Source: Allomuricauda sp. TMED12 (lineage in GTDB: Bacteria > Bacteroidota > Bacteroidia > Flavobacteriales > Flavobacteriaceae). From it: a stretch of 64,000 bases of DNA. The notes beneath the pieces were generated by a model that saw nothing but the letters and a program-made list of their open reading frames with translations, searched no databases and was not told the origin of the DNA. Below are positions 8,081 to 16,701 of this stretch, one piece after another (within the stretch, counting starts at the first letter, position 1; each line of letters starts with the position of its first letter). Where the stretch lies: the NCBI GenBank assembly GCA_002167435.2, contig NHBR02000083.1, positions 56,962 to 120,961 on the forward strand. Reading direction: 5' to 3'. Both the position numbers and the translations under genes were made by a program.

Positions 8081-9469
8081 ATGAAAGACATAAATAATTA
8101 CATCGGTACCAACAAGGACAGATTTATCAACGAGTTAATCGAGCTCTTAAAAATCCCCTCCATTAGTGCTGACCCAGCTTATTCAAAAGATGTGTTGGAA
8201 ACTGCTAAAGCAGTGAAAAAATCATTGGATGATGCAGGTTTTGAAAACACAGAAATTTGCGAAACCAAAGGCTATCCCGTGGTGTATGGTGACAAGGTCA
8301 TAGACCCTAATCTGCCAACCGTATTGGTTTATGGCCACTACGATGTGCAACCCCCAGACCCTATTAACCTTTGGGATTCCCCACCTTTTGAGCCCGTAAT
8401 AAAGAAAACGGAACTACATCCTGATGGGGCTATTTTCGCCCGTGGAGCCTGCGACGATAAAGGTCAGTTTTTTATGCATGTAAAAGCTGTTGAATATATG
8501 ATCAATAACAATACTTTGCCTTGCAACGTAAAGTTCATGATCGAAGGTGAAGAAGAGGTTGGAAGCGATAGTCTGGAGGATTTCCTAAAGGAAAACAGCG
8601 AAAAGCTCAAAAACGATATCATTTTAATCTCCGATACCGGAATGATTGCCAATGACACACCTTCCATTACTACCGGGTTGCGTGGTCTTAGTTATGTTGA
8701 AGTGGAAGTAACCGGTGCCAACCGAGACCTGCATTCAGGTATTTATGGGGGCGCTGCACCCAATCCCATCAATGTGCTATCCAAAATGATAGCTGAGCTT
8801 CATGATGAAAACAACCATATTACCATTCCTGGGTTTTATGACAAAGTAGAAGTCATATCAGATGAGGAACGCGCCGAAATGGCAAAAGCCCCTTTTGATT
8901 TAGAGGCCTACAAAAAGTCCTTGGATATTGATGATGTCCATGGTGAAAAGGGATATTCAACATCTGAACGTTTTGGAATACGTCCAACTTTAGATGTCAA
9001 CGGTATTTGGGGAGGCTATATGGGCGAAGGTGCAAAAACCGTAATTGCCAGTAAGGCCTATGCCAAAATTTCAATGCGATTGGTTCCCGACCAAGATTGG
9101 CACGAGATTACTGATTTGTTTACCAAGCACTTCAAATCACTTGCGCCCAAAAGTGTAAAAGTTAAAGTGACTCCTCACCACGGTGGTCAGGCATATGTAA
9201 CACCAATAGATAGCATTGGCTACCAAGCAGCTTCCAAGGCTATGGAAACCACCTTTGGTAAAACACCCGTTCCGCAACGAACTGGGGGAAGTATACCGAT
9301 CGTGGCACTTTTTGAGAATGTCTTTGACAGTAAAACGATTCTTTTAGGATTTGGATTGGACAGCGATGCCATCCATTCCCCTAACGAACATTTTGGGGTA
9401 TGGAATTTTTTAAAGGGAATTGAGACGATTCCATACTTCTATAAATATTATACAGAGATGAAAGCCTAG
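8081..9469 (+). CDS. M20 family dipeptidase (CNDP-like metallopeptidase)
   Basis: Zinc peptidase of 462 residues. Metal-binding and catalytic motifs are VYGHYDVQPPDP (His ligand and catalytic Asp), ARGACDDKGQ (bridging Asp) and IEGEEEVGS (catalytic Glu and ligand), followed by the dimerisation domain and a closing DAIHSPNEHF with the last His ligand. The length and the long lid domain match carnosinase-like dipeptidases of subfamily M20. No signal peptide, so it acts in the cytoplasm, probably on dipeptides. It overlaps the convergent PhnA gene by 4 bp at the stop codons. Confidence 0.9.
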   Translation: MKDINNYIGTNKDRFINELIELLKIPSISADPAYSKDVLETAKAVKKSLDDAGFENTEICETKGYPVVYGDKVIDPNLPTVLVYGHYDVQPPDPINLWDSPPFEPVIKKTELHPDGAIFARGACDDKGQFFMHVKAVEYMINNNTLPCNVKFMIEGEEEVGSDSLEDFLKENSEKLKNDIILISDTGMIANDTPSITTGLRGLSYVEVEVTGANRDLHSGIYGGAAPNPINVLSKMIAELHDENNHITIPGFYDKVEVISDEERAEMAKAPFDLEAYKKSLDIDDVHGEKGYSTSERFGIRPTLDVNGIWGGYMGEGAKTVIASKAYAKISMRLVPDQDWHEITDLFTKHFKSLAPKSVKVKVTPHHGGQAYVTPIDSIGYQAASKAMETTFGKTPVPQRTGGSIPIVALFENVFDSKTILLGFGLDSDAIHSPNEHFGVWNFLKGIETIPYFYKYYTEMKA

Positions 9470-10044
9470 AGCTTTTTAACGTATTTGGTGATTATAACTA
9501 TTTGTTGACCATCTACTTTACCCTCTATATATTCAGCATTTTCGTGATCCAGGGAAATCCGTCTAACAGCGGTTCCCTGTTTTGCGACCATGCTAGATCC
9601 TTTTACTTTTAAATCTTTTACCAGCACAACGCTATCCCCATTCTCCAAAATATTACCATTTACATCTCGGTGGATTATTTTTTCGCTTTCCTCTTCACCT
9701 TCCCCCGTTGCTTTGGCCCATTCAAGAGTTTCATCCTCCAAATACATCATATCCAAAAGGTCTTTCGGCCATCCTTCGGATTTTAAACGATTGAGCATAC
9801 GCCATGCAACCACCTTTACCGCTTCGTGCTCGCTCCACATATTATCGTTTAAACAACGCCAGTGATTAACATCTGTATTATCGGGATTTTCTATTTGGTC
9901 GATGCAAGTAGTGCACGCCAAAAGGCTGCCATCAACCCCACCAGTGGAAATCGGAGGAACTTCGTATACCTGTAAATTATCTGTTGCCCCGCATAGTTCG
10001 CAGGTATTTCCACTTCGTTCTTGTAAGTCTTCCAGTAATCCCAT
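9466..10044 (-). CDS. phnA: PhnA family zinc-ribbon protein
   Basis: Protein of 192 residues with an N-terminal CELCG Cys pair, a second pair in LLACTTCID, and the C-terminal PhnA domain (about 125-192: DVNGNILENGDSVVLVKDLK, then KGSSMVAKQGT). Despite its name the family is not required for phosphonate breakdown and its role is unclear. The N-terminal part, about 100 residues longer than the minimal PhnA domain, is typical of the longer bacterial members. It stands alone, convergent with the peptidase gene and divergent from the blaI gene. Confidence 0.87.
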   Translation of the reverse strand: MGLLEDLQERSGNTCELCGATDNLQVYEVPPISTGGVDGSLLACTTCIDQIENPDNTDVNHWRCLNDNMWSEHEAVKVVAWRMLNRLKSEGWPKDLLDMMYLEDETLEWAKATGEGEEESEKIIHRDVNGNILENGDSVVLVKDLKVKGSSMVAKQGTAVRRISLDHENAEYIEGKVDGQQIVIITKYVKKL

Positions 10045-10092
10045 GATGTTCGATTTGACGACAAACTTAACATTTTAGGACATTAAAACATA

Positions 10093-10136
10093 TTCTACAT
10101 TTGTAGAATTACAATTTTTATTCTATGTTTGTAGAA
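10093..10136 (+). promoter_or_regulatory. BlaI-type operator pair covering a promoter
   Basis: Two near-identical 16-bp palindromes, TTCTACATTTGTAGAA (10093-10108) and TTCTATGTTTGTAGAA (10121-10136), lie 28 bp apart. They contain the TACA..TGTA core of BlaI/MecI operators. A promoter TTTG (10100-10103), 20-nt spacer, TATGTTTG (10124-10131) sits inside them, so one operator covers the -33 box and the other the -7 box of the blaI-M56 operon. Confidence 0.8.
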
Positions 10137-10158
10137 CAAATACTTAAAAGTATATAAA

Positions 10159-10524
10159 ATGCAGCTGTCAAAATCCGAAGAAGAGTTGATGAACATTGTC
10201 TGGAAATTAAAGAAAGCCTTTATGAAAGATCTTCTAGATGCCTACCCAGAGCCTAAACCAGCCGCTACTACCGTTGCAACACTTTTAAAACGTATGGCGG
10301 ATAAAGGTTTTGTAGCATACAACAGTATAGGAAGAAGCAGGGAGTACTATCCTTTGGTAAGGAAGAAGGACTATTTTTCCAAGCACGTGAATGGTCTCAT
10401 AAAAAACTTCTTTAACGACAGTGCCAGTCAATTTGCCTCCTTCTTTACCCAAGAAACAGATCTGAGCAAATCAGAATTGGAGGAATTGAAAAAATTGATA
10501 GATAACGAAATCAAAAAGAAGTAA
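10159..10524 (+). CDS. BlaI/MecI family transcriptional repressor
   Basis: Winged-helix repressor of 121 residues (LSKSEEELMNIVWKLKKAF; recognition region around PKPAATTVATLLKRMADKG). The family represses its own operon until a partner M56 membrane protease inactivates it. The M56 gene starts 2 bp after the stop, and two palindromic operators lie over the promoter, so autoregulation is well supported. No beta-lactamase gene is nearby; in Bacteroidota such pairs often serve unknown stress responses. Confidence 0.92.
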   Translation: MQLSKSEEELMNIVWKLKKAFMKDLLDAYPEPKPAATTVATLLKRMADKGFVAYNSIGRSREYYPLVRKKDYFSKHVNGLIKNFFNDSASQFASFFTQETDLSKSELEELKKLIDNEIKKK

Positions 10525-10526
10525 CT

Positions 10527-11981
10527 ATGCTGCCCTTCCTTCTTAAATCCACAGCCTGTTTGGCCATTTTCCTTGCCTTTTACAAATTAGTATTGGAGAA
10601 TGAAAGTATGCATCATTTTAAACGCTTTTATCTTTTGGGGGCTTTGTTGGCCTCCCTCATTATCCCCAATATCGTTTTTGTGGAATATGTATCGGTTGCT
10701 CAAAGTGCTACCATTCTAAATTCAGTTACAGACATAAATGACTCTCCTTGGGCTATGGTTGAAGCAACAGATACGGAATGGAGCGATATTTTATGGGGGA
10801 TTTATCTACTTGGAGTAGTTGTATTTGCCCTTCGGTTCTTCAAAAATCTGGGACAAATCGGGTATCGCATACATAAGAACCCAAAGTTAAAGCAACAATC
10901 GATTACTCGTGTTCTGATGGGACAGCCCATTCCTCCACATACGTTTTTCAGCTATATCTTTTTGAACAAAAGACAATATGAAGACCGTACTATTCCGAAA
11001 GAAGTGCTGCTCCATGAGGAAACCCATGCCAAACAAAAACACAGTTTGGATGTTTTATTGATTGAATTGGCCCAGGTCGTCCTTTGGTTCAATCCACTCA
11101 TTTATCTTTTAAAAAATAGCATCAAATTAAATCATGAGTTCTTGGCCGATCAAGCAGTGGTGCATAGCAGCGAAGATCATGCACAATATCAAAACGCCTT
11201 ATTATCGTACTTATCACACGATAGCTTTGAAGCATATCAGTCGACCGGCATCGCAAATGCCATCAATTATTCATCAATCAAAAAACGTTTTACAATCATG
11301 AAAACAAAAACATCAAAAACATCATTTATTTTAAGGAGCCTTTTGGTTTTGCCTCTTACGGTTCTATTGTTATCCGGATTTACGCAAACGCGTCAAATTG
11401 AAATTGATCAAACTTCAGACCAGATCATGGCCCAGGAAGAAAACACCTCTCAATCAGATTTGAGCACTTACAACGAATTGGCAATAAACAACCAACAACA
11501 AAGTGCAACTAGAGAGGAAATGAAAGAATACAATGCCCTGGCCAAAAAGTACAATAACATGGACCCTGAACACATGACCATTAAAAAGAGTGAGGTCATG
11601 CGGTTAAAAGTCATTTATGGAAAAATGTCCAAGAAACAGCGTGCAGATGCCGAACCTTTTCCCAATTTTCCACCGCCACCGCCGGCGCCAGATGCAACTA
11701 AGCCCCCAATGCCTCCTTCAGCCCTGAAAAGCGTAAAAGAAGTAAAAACCACAGCACCCAATGTACCACCTGCACCACCAGTGCCACCGAAGCCTATAGA
11801 GCACATTAAGAAAATGGTAGCCAAAGGAGCAAGCTTCACCTTGAATGGAAAAGAAATAACCGGCAAAGAAGCCATTGAAGTAGTTCAAAAAAACCAACAT
11901 ATAAATATTGATGCAAGAGAATCCAATGGAAAAAATCCTATCGTAAAACTATCCACTGACCCCATTGTCATCGAAAATTAA
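10527..11981 (+). CDS. M56 (BlaR1-type) membrane metallopeptidase with proline-rich C-terminus
   Basis: Integral membrane protease of 484 residues. Membrane helices lie at the N-terminus and around 30-50, 85-105 and 265-285; the zinc motif HEETH (within LLHEETHAKQKHSLD, around residue 165) marks the cytoplasmic peptidase domain. After the last helix comes an outer region with a short Lys-rich segment and two proline stretches, without a penicillin-binding domain. The family cleaves BlaI-type repressors upon an outside signal. It is co-transcribed with the blaI gene, and a terminator follows at 12006-12030. The signal sensed is unknown. Confidence 0.9.
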   Translation: MLPFLLKSTACLAIFLAFYKLVLENESMHHFKRFYLLGALLASLIIPNIVFVEYVSVAQSATILNSVTDINDSPWAMVEATDTEWSDILWGIYLLGVVVFALRFFKNLGQIGYRIHKNPKLKQQSITRVLMGQPIPPHTFFSYIFLNKRQYEDRTIPKEVLLHEETHAKQKHSLDVLLIELAQVVLWFNPLIYLLKNSIKLNHEFLADQAVVHSSEDHAQYQNALLSYLSHDSFEAYQSTGIANAINYSSIKKRFTIMKTKTSKTSFILRSLLVLPLTVLLLSGFTQTRQIEIDQTSDQIMAQEENTSQSDLSTYNELAINNQQQSATREEMKEYNALAKKYNNMDPEHMTIKKSEVMRLKVIYGKMSKKQRADAEPFPNFPPPPPAPDATKPPMPPSALKSVKEVKTTAPNVPPAPPVPPKPIEHIKKMVAKGASFTLNGKEITGKEAIEVVQKNQHINIDARESNGKNPIVKLSTDPIVIEN

Positions 11982-12005
11982 GTTTCTGTGACTTAAAAAT
12001 TGTTA

Positions 12006-12030
12006 AAAGCCCCGAAATAGGGGCTTTTTA
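12006..12030 (+). terminator. rho-independent terminator after the blaI-M56 operon
   Basis: Stem AAAGCCCC (12006-12013) pairs with GGGGCTTT (12020-12027) across a 6-nt loop and runs into a T-stretch, 25 bp after the M56 stop codon. Confidence 0.85.
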
Positions 12031-12087
12031 TGTAACAAATCACCTAAAATCACGTTCTAATATCCTATCAATCAAAGAGAACACGTT

Positions 12088-13188
12088 ATGTTACAACGCT
12101 TTTTTATTTTCTGCTCGGGCGCGGACACCCAAATTTTAGAAACTTGTTCCAACGGGGAACGCAACAAATATGCAGGCATCGGTGCTACCGTATTTTTTAC
12201 GGCCGTAATGGCTTTTATCGCCTCAGGTTATGCCCTTTACACGGTTTTTGATAATATTTACACAGCCATTTTCTTTGGTTTTATTTGGGGTCTCCTCATT
12301 TTCAACTTGGACCGATACATCGTCTCCACCATTAAAAAACGGGATAATTTTAAAGGGGAACTGCTCCAAGCGGCTCCACGGATTGTTTTGGCATTGATTA
12401 TTGCCGTGGTGATTTCCAAACCCTTGGAAATGAAGATTTTTGAAAAAGAGATCAATCAGGTTTTGTTGGAGGAGAAAAATGCCATGACCTTGAACAACAA
12501 AGAACAATTGGCACTCCAATACACTCCAAAAATAGAGGACCTCAACCAAGACATCAGCAACCTAAAAGGTGAGATTGCAGTCAAAGAAGCTGAGACCAAT
12601 GCACTTTACGACACCTACATTTCCGAGGCAGAAGGTACAGCTGGGACAGGTTTATTGGGCAAAGGGCCCGTGTATCAGGAAAAACGTGATAAACATGATG
12701 CAGCACTCGCGGAACTCAATTCCCTAAAAGAGACCAATGGGGACAAAATTGAGAACATTGAAGCTCAAATTGCAGCTTTGCAATCGGATTACAACACCGC
12801 AGTTGCCGGTTCCCAACCCATTATTGATGGTTTTGATGGGCTAATGGCTCGTATCGATGCTTTGGGTAAATTACCCTGGTTTCCATCCTTTTTTATCTTT
12901 TTATTGTTCCTTGCCATAGAGACAGCTCCGATAATTGCCAAATTATTGGCCCCAAAAGGCGAATACGACTACAAATTTGAAGAGCAAGAAAGTGTTGTTG
13001 CGACATGGGTGACCCAAAAAGTGGAACAACGTAAATTGCTGTTGTCCACCGATGGTGAAATCAACCAGCAAATTTATGCCGACATTAAAAATGAAGAGGA
13101 GCTGTACCGCTACAAAAAGCAAAAAGCAGAGGAACTGCTACGCTTACAGGCCGATTCATTTCACAATGTGCAGGTAAAGGGACTTTAA
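12088..13188 (+). CDS. DUF4407 domain membrane protein
   Basis: Membrane protein of 366 residues matching the DUF4407 layout: two N-terminal helices (about 30-55 and 58-75), a third near 90-110, a long charged coiled-coil segment (about 115-245) and another helix (about 265-285), then a charged cytoplasmic tail. The N-terminal CSGADTQILETC segment is typical. Function unknown in the family. It stands alone between a terminator and the convergent MutS-like gene, which it overlaps by 4 bp at the stops. Confidence 0.85.
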   Translation: MLQRFFIFCSGADTQILETCSNGERNKYAGIGATVFFTAVMAFIASGYALYTVFDNIYTAIFFGFIWGLLIFNLDRYIVSTIKKRDNFKGELLQAAPRIVLALIIAVVISKPLEMKIFEKEINQVLLEEKNAMTLNNKEQLALQYTPKIEDLNQDISNLKGEIAVKEAETNALYDTYISEAEGTAGTGLLGKGPVYQEKRDKHDAALAELNSLKETNGDKIENIEAQIAALQSDYNTAVAGSQPIIDGFDGLMARIDALGKLPWFPSFFIFLLFLAIETAPIIAKLLAPKGEYDYKFEEQESVVATWVTQKVEQRKLLLSTDGEINQQIYADIKNEEELYRYKKQKAEELLRLQADSFHNVQVKGL

Positions 13189-14954
13189 TCCACAATACCC
13201 ATAGTTTTTAACAGGAAAGATGCATTCATGTTTTGGCACACTCCTTCTTTGAACTTGTAATCAAAGAAGAGCTCCCCATTCACTATTTGGGCGTCAAAAT
13301 AGCGGTTTTCCACCTCCGGAAGCTCATCAGCCAAGGTGCACAGGCTTAAATCGTGCGTGGCCACCATTCCCGCAGACCCATTTCGCACCAAACGCTCCAC
13401 AAATTTTTTGGAGCCTTCGGCCTTGTCCACACTGTTGGTACCTTTCAAAATCTCGTCCAAGACCACAAAACAGTCATCTTTTTCCAATTCTTCAACAATA
13501 TATTTTAAACGTTTGAGCTCTGCATAAAAATAGGAAGTCTCATCCGCCAAAGAATCCGAAGAACGCATACTGGTCAATAAACGAACTGGAGCATATTTTA
13601 CATTTTTTCCTAAAACGGGCAAACCCATGTTCGCCATCACTATTTGCAAGGCAACGGCTCTCAAAAAAGTACTTTTACCAGCCATATTGGCTCCCGTCAC
13701 GATACAAAAACGTCCCTTTCCTATTTCAAAATCATTGAGTACATTCTTTTTGGGGTCCACCAAGGGGTGGCCCACTTCTTTTGCTTTCAACACAGTTTTA
13801 CCTTGCACCAAACTCGGATAGGTATGATCCGGATGGTTAAAGGCGTAGGTACCGAGAGTGATATATGCATCAAACTGGGCAATGGCGGAAAACCAACCTT
13901 CTACGTCTTGTCCATATTTTTCTATCCAAGATTCCACCTTATAGGCATAGTAGAGACTATATAGACCAAGTCCTTGTGCAAACATGGAAATCATCAGGTT
14001 ATATTGCTGCTCCAACATCGTCATATTTTTGGAAAAGCGCTTCAATATTTTAGAGGTTCTTTCTCCCTTGACCTCCAATTTCCTTTGAATCTCCTGTAGC
14101 AATTCCGAGTTAAACGAATGCTCTTCCAGTTCGTAAATCAACCGTTGGTGCTGCTGTATAGTATCCTGGGCTTCCGATACCCCAGCTGTGAATGCAATGA
14201 TTTTTTTTGCATACCGACCAACGATTCCCACACCCAAAACGTACCAAAACAGAATCAAACTTTCGGGGACCCATCCCGAAAACGCTAAAACAATCAACAG
14301 AATAGATAACGATGTAAAAATAAGGGGTGCTATCCCTCCCCATTTAGGCATAAACGATTTGTGATTTTTCATCCAGACGGAGACCACATCAGGGGATATT
14401 TTGGGTTGGGTTTCCCCGGCCAAAGCTGAAAAATGCTGTCGCCACTCGGGCAACTTAGCCAACTCTTGAATGGCCTCTTGTTTTTTAGCTATATCCTTTG
14501 GATACCCATCTAACAAAAGATTCGAAAACACTTCCCGTCCTTGTCGCAAAGTGGTTCTATTGGCGTATTGATAAAAAGATCCCCTTCCAAAAAGGTCCAA
14601 ATCCTGCGCATATGGGTGATTTGGTTTTAAAAATTCCTTTCCATCCGGTAAATCTTGATAACGGCGATCCAAGATTTCCAATTCCGTTGTATTGATGGCT
14701 ATAAGCCTTTCTAAATACTTTTTATGACGTTTTACATTACTGAATTGGTTTACCAAATAGAGAAATAATGCAATTAAAAGGGGTATTATCGCAACTAGCG
14801 CGGTAGCATTCCAAAACAAATAGATCGCAAACCAAAAAACTACAAAAACAGAAAGTCTAAACGTGGCCAAAAGACCCAACCGCTTTTTTACCTGCTGAAG
14901 TTCCTTTTGATGTTTTTCCCGCTGAGCTGTGTAAAAATGTTGTAATTCCTCCAT
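13185..14954 (-). CDS. membrane-anchored MutS-like ATPase
   Basis: Protein of 589 residues carrying the MutS core and ATPase domains: Walker A GANMAGKSTFLRA, Walker B with DEILKGTNS and the switch-region VATHDL. It lacks the N-terminal mismatch-recognition domain (no Phe-X-Glu). Instead two predicted membrane helices lie near residues 28-65 and two more near 205-245. Such proteins are labelled MutS in databases, but the membrane helices argue against ordinary mismatch repair; the true role is unknown. It is the last gene of a tight minus-strand operon and starts 7 bp after the MmcQ stop. Confidence 0.85.
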   Translation of the reverse strand: MEELQHFYTAQREKHQKELQQVKKRLGLLATFRLSVFVVFWFAIYLFWNATALVAIIPLLIALFLYLVNQFSNVKRHKKYLERLIAINTTELEILDRRYQDLPDGKEFLKPNHPYAQDLDLFGRGSFYQYANRTTLRQGREVFSNLLLDGYPKDIAKKQEAIQELAKLPEWRQHFSALAGETQPKISPDVVSVWMKNHKSFMPKWGGIAPLIFTSLSILLIVLAFSGWVPESLILFWYVLGVGIVGRYAKKIIAFTAGVSEAQDTIQQHQRLIYELEEHSFNSELLQEIQRKLEVKGERTSKILKRFSKNMTMLEQQYNLMISMFAQGLGLYSLYYAYKVESWIEKYGQDVEGWFSAIAQFDAYITLGTYAFNHPDHTYPSLVQGKTVLKAKEVGHPLVDPKKNVLNDFEIGKGRFCIVTGANMAGKSTFLRAVALQIVMANMGLPVLGKNVKYAPVRLLTSMRSSDSLADETSYFYAELKRLKYIVEELEKDDCFVVLDEILKGTNSVDKAEGSKKFVERLVRNGSAGMVATHDLSLCTLADELPEVENRYFDAQIVNGELFFDYKFKEGVCQNMNASFLLKTMGIVD

Positions 14955-14961
14955 TCAAAAA

Positions 14962-15321
14962 TTAGTCTAAATCGTTGAGCTCTAGCTGAAGCTTTTTGGT
15001 TAATCCAGATACGACCAATTCATAGGAATGGTCAACTAAATCTTTGATTAATTGGGGTGGGAGCTGTTCCAAGAACAAGGTGTTCCAATGCTTTTTACTC
15101 ATATGATAGCCAGGAGTGATAATACCATCATATTCCTCTCGAAGCTCTTCTGATTTATCGGGGTCGCACTTTAAATTGCATTGGGACGGAACCCGTTCCA
15201 AAGGAACCAAGGCAAACATTTTGCCCATCACCTTGAACACTAAAGTGTCAGCGTCAAAAGGAAATTCTTCGGTCACCCCTTTTTTGGATAAGCAAAGTTC
15301 CCTAAGCTCTTCTACATTCAT
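14962..15321 (-). CDS. MmcQ/YjbR family protein
   Basis: Small protein of 119 residues starting MNVEELRELCLSKKG, with the family features FPFDADTLVFKVMGKMFAL and GYHMSKKHWNTL. The fold (double-wing, as in YjbR) may bind DNA; no activity is established. The chosen ATG (15319-15321) overlaps the stop of the preceding Dabb gene in an ATGA arrangement, which suggests translational coupling; a longer reading would add 14 unconserved residues. Confidence 0.88.
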   Translation of the reverse strand: MNVEELRELCLSKKGVTEEFPFDADTLVFKVMGKMFALVPLERVPSQCNLKCDPDKSEELREEYDGIITPGYHMSKKHWNTLFLEQLPPQLIKDLVDHSYELVVSGLTKKLQLELNDLD

Positions 15322-15722
15322 TGCTGGATGCCCTGAGAGTCGTATACTATCACTTTTTCCCATAGGTCCTCACATTCCTCAATAAACACCAAATGTGGGG
15401 GCTCCGTCTGATATGCGGCTTGGTCTTCGGCAGATTCGAAAGATAGAATCAAGGAATAAGTGAACGAATCATCGACCACATCACGAATCGCCTTTGGCGG
15501 TGTACCAATGAATTTGGTCTTGGCATACTGGGAATTGTCCAAAAACTTGGTCAAGGATTTTTCAAAAGTGGCCCTATCGGCTGCACTATCGGGATTTTTA
15601 AACCAGAAATATACCACATGCGCATACGTGTGGTCAAAATTATTGTCCATATCGGTTTTGATTTGTACACAACTGGTGGCAAATACACCCACCAAAAGCA
15701 AGGTTATGATTTTTGTTTTCAT
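15318..15722 (-). CDS. lipoprotein with Dabb (stress-responsive alpha/beta-barrel) domain
   Basis: About 134 residues from the ATG at 15722. A short signal peptide ends in the lipobox FATSC, so the mature protein is lipidated at Cys (residue about 18). The rest is a Dabb fold: HVVYFWFKNPDS at its start and SLILSFESAEDQAAYQ. Dabb proteins are small dimeric barrels, some binding small ligands; a lipidated form is common in Flavobacteria. The gene sits inside the six-gene operon, overlapping MmcQ and following DUF4230 by 2 bp. Confidence 0.83.
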   Translation of the reverse strand: MKTKIITLLLVGVFATSCVQIKTDMDNNFDHTYAHVVYFWFKNPDSAADRATFEKSLTKFLDNSQYAKTKFIGTPPKAIRDVVDDSFTYSLILSFESAEDQAAYQTEPPHLVFIEECEDLWEKVIVYDSQGIQQ

Positions 15723-15724
15723 GT

Positions 15725-16348
15725 TCACTCTTCTATAGATTGTTTTTCACTATTTGATATTTCCAAGGCAGAATAATCCAATGTCCATCCTATAGTCTCT
15801 ACAATTTTCTCCACGACCAAAACGGCCTGTAAAGCTTCATTTTTTGCAGTTTCCATCAACCCGCTCTCCGGTATTCTTTTTTTGATATGCTCTTTAGCTT
15901 CTTGGTTGAGATTGGTTAGATCTGTAGGCGAAAAGCTGTTGAATATACCATTTTTAATATCATAAAACTGTAAATCGGGTTCAATGGAAAGCACTTCTGG
16001 TTCTGGAAAGTGGCTCAGTATGATTTTCTTTTTATCATTTTCCGCTTTTAAATCGAGTTTATTGAGATCATACCCGATATGGGCCTTCGCCTTGATGACG
16101 ATCAGCGCTTTTTTCTTGCTACGGAAAAGACTCAAAAAACTATCCTTGGTATTCTCGTAATGATAAATTTCAGCAAAATCACCTTCAACAGAAACCAATT
16201 TGCATACGCTCCGTATCTTGTTCAAGATTACAGTGGACTGCTCTTCGGTTATCTCTTTGTTTCTTTTTTTTCGGAACAGTGAAAAGACCCAATACATCAA
16301 TATTGCACCCAATATCAATCCCAAAACGATATCTACAACTTCACCCAT
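15725..16348 (-). CDS. DUF4230 domain-containing membrane-anchored protein
   Basis: Protein of 207 residues with one N-terminal helix (about 5-25) followed by basic residues RKKRNK and a DUF4230 domain (about 40-190) that includes the FAEIYHYE and KALIVIKAKAHIGYDL strands. Function unknown. It lies 2 bp after DUF4260 and 2 bp before the Dabb lipoprotein in the operon. Confidence 0.85.
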   Translation of the reverse strand: MGEVVDIVLGLILGAILMYWVFSLFRKKRNKEITEEQSTVILNKIRSVCKLVSVEGDFAEIYHYENTKDSFLSLFRSKKKALIVIKAKAHIGYDLNKLDLKAENDKKKIILSHFPEPEVLSIEPDLQFYDIKNGIFNSFSPTDLTNLNQEAKEHIKKRIPESGLMETAKNEALQAVLVVEKIVETIGWTLDYSALEISNSEKQSIEE

Positions 16349-16350
16349 TT

Positions 16351-16701
16351 TTAATTGCCTATTTCACCCAAATGGGTAAACTTAAATCCTTTATCATATT
16401 TTAATCCGTAGCCCAACATTCTGTCCAAAGCCGAATGCGAGAACAAAATCACACCAATTAGCTGGCATAAAGGTATTGAAAAGTAAAGTCCAGTAAAATA
16501 AATTAGTAGGGCAACTCCTTTATGATGAAACAAATTATAGGAAAACGCCCCTGCTTTGTTTCCAAAAAAATACCCGATCATTCCAATATCTGGCGTTAAT
16601 ATCAGCACTAAAAACCACCACCAAGCGTAATCCAATAAACCAAAGAGGTAAATGCCCAATGCAAACATCATAAACTCTTCCAATTTAAGTGTGGCTTTCA
16701 T
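16351..16701 (-). CDS. DUF4260 membrane protein
   Basis: Membrane protein of 116 residues with several short helices and the characteristic segments LTPDIGMIGYF, NLFHHKG and HSALDRMLGYGLKY. Typical full length for DUF4260. The conserved His and Asp residues near membrane edges suggest an enzyme or metal site, but nothing is established. It starts immediately after the cyclase stop codon, so the two are likely coupled. Confidence 0.88.
   Translation of the reverse strand: MKATLKLEEFMMFALGIYLFGLLDYAWWWFLVLILTPDIGMIGYFFGNKAGAFSYNLFHHKGVALLIYFTGLYFSIPLCQLIGVILFSHSALDRMLGYGLKYDKGFKFTHLGEIGN

Noticed and set aside
10159..11981. Beta-lactam resistance locus (BlaI-BlaR1)
   Set aside because: The M56 protein lacks a penicillin-binding sensor domain and no beta-lactamase gene is nearby; the same holds for the pair at 22716-24733.
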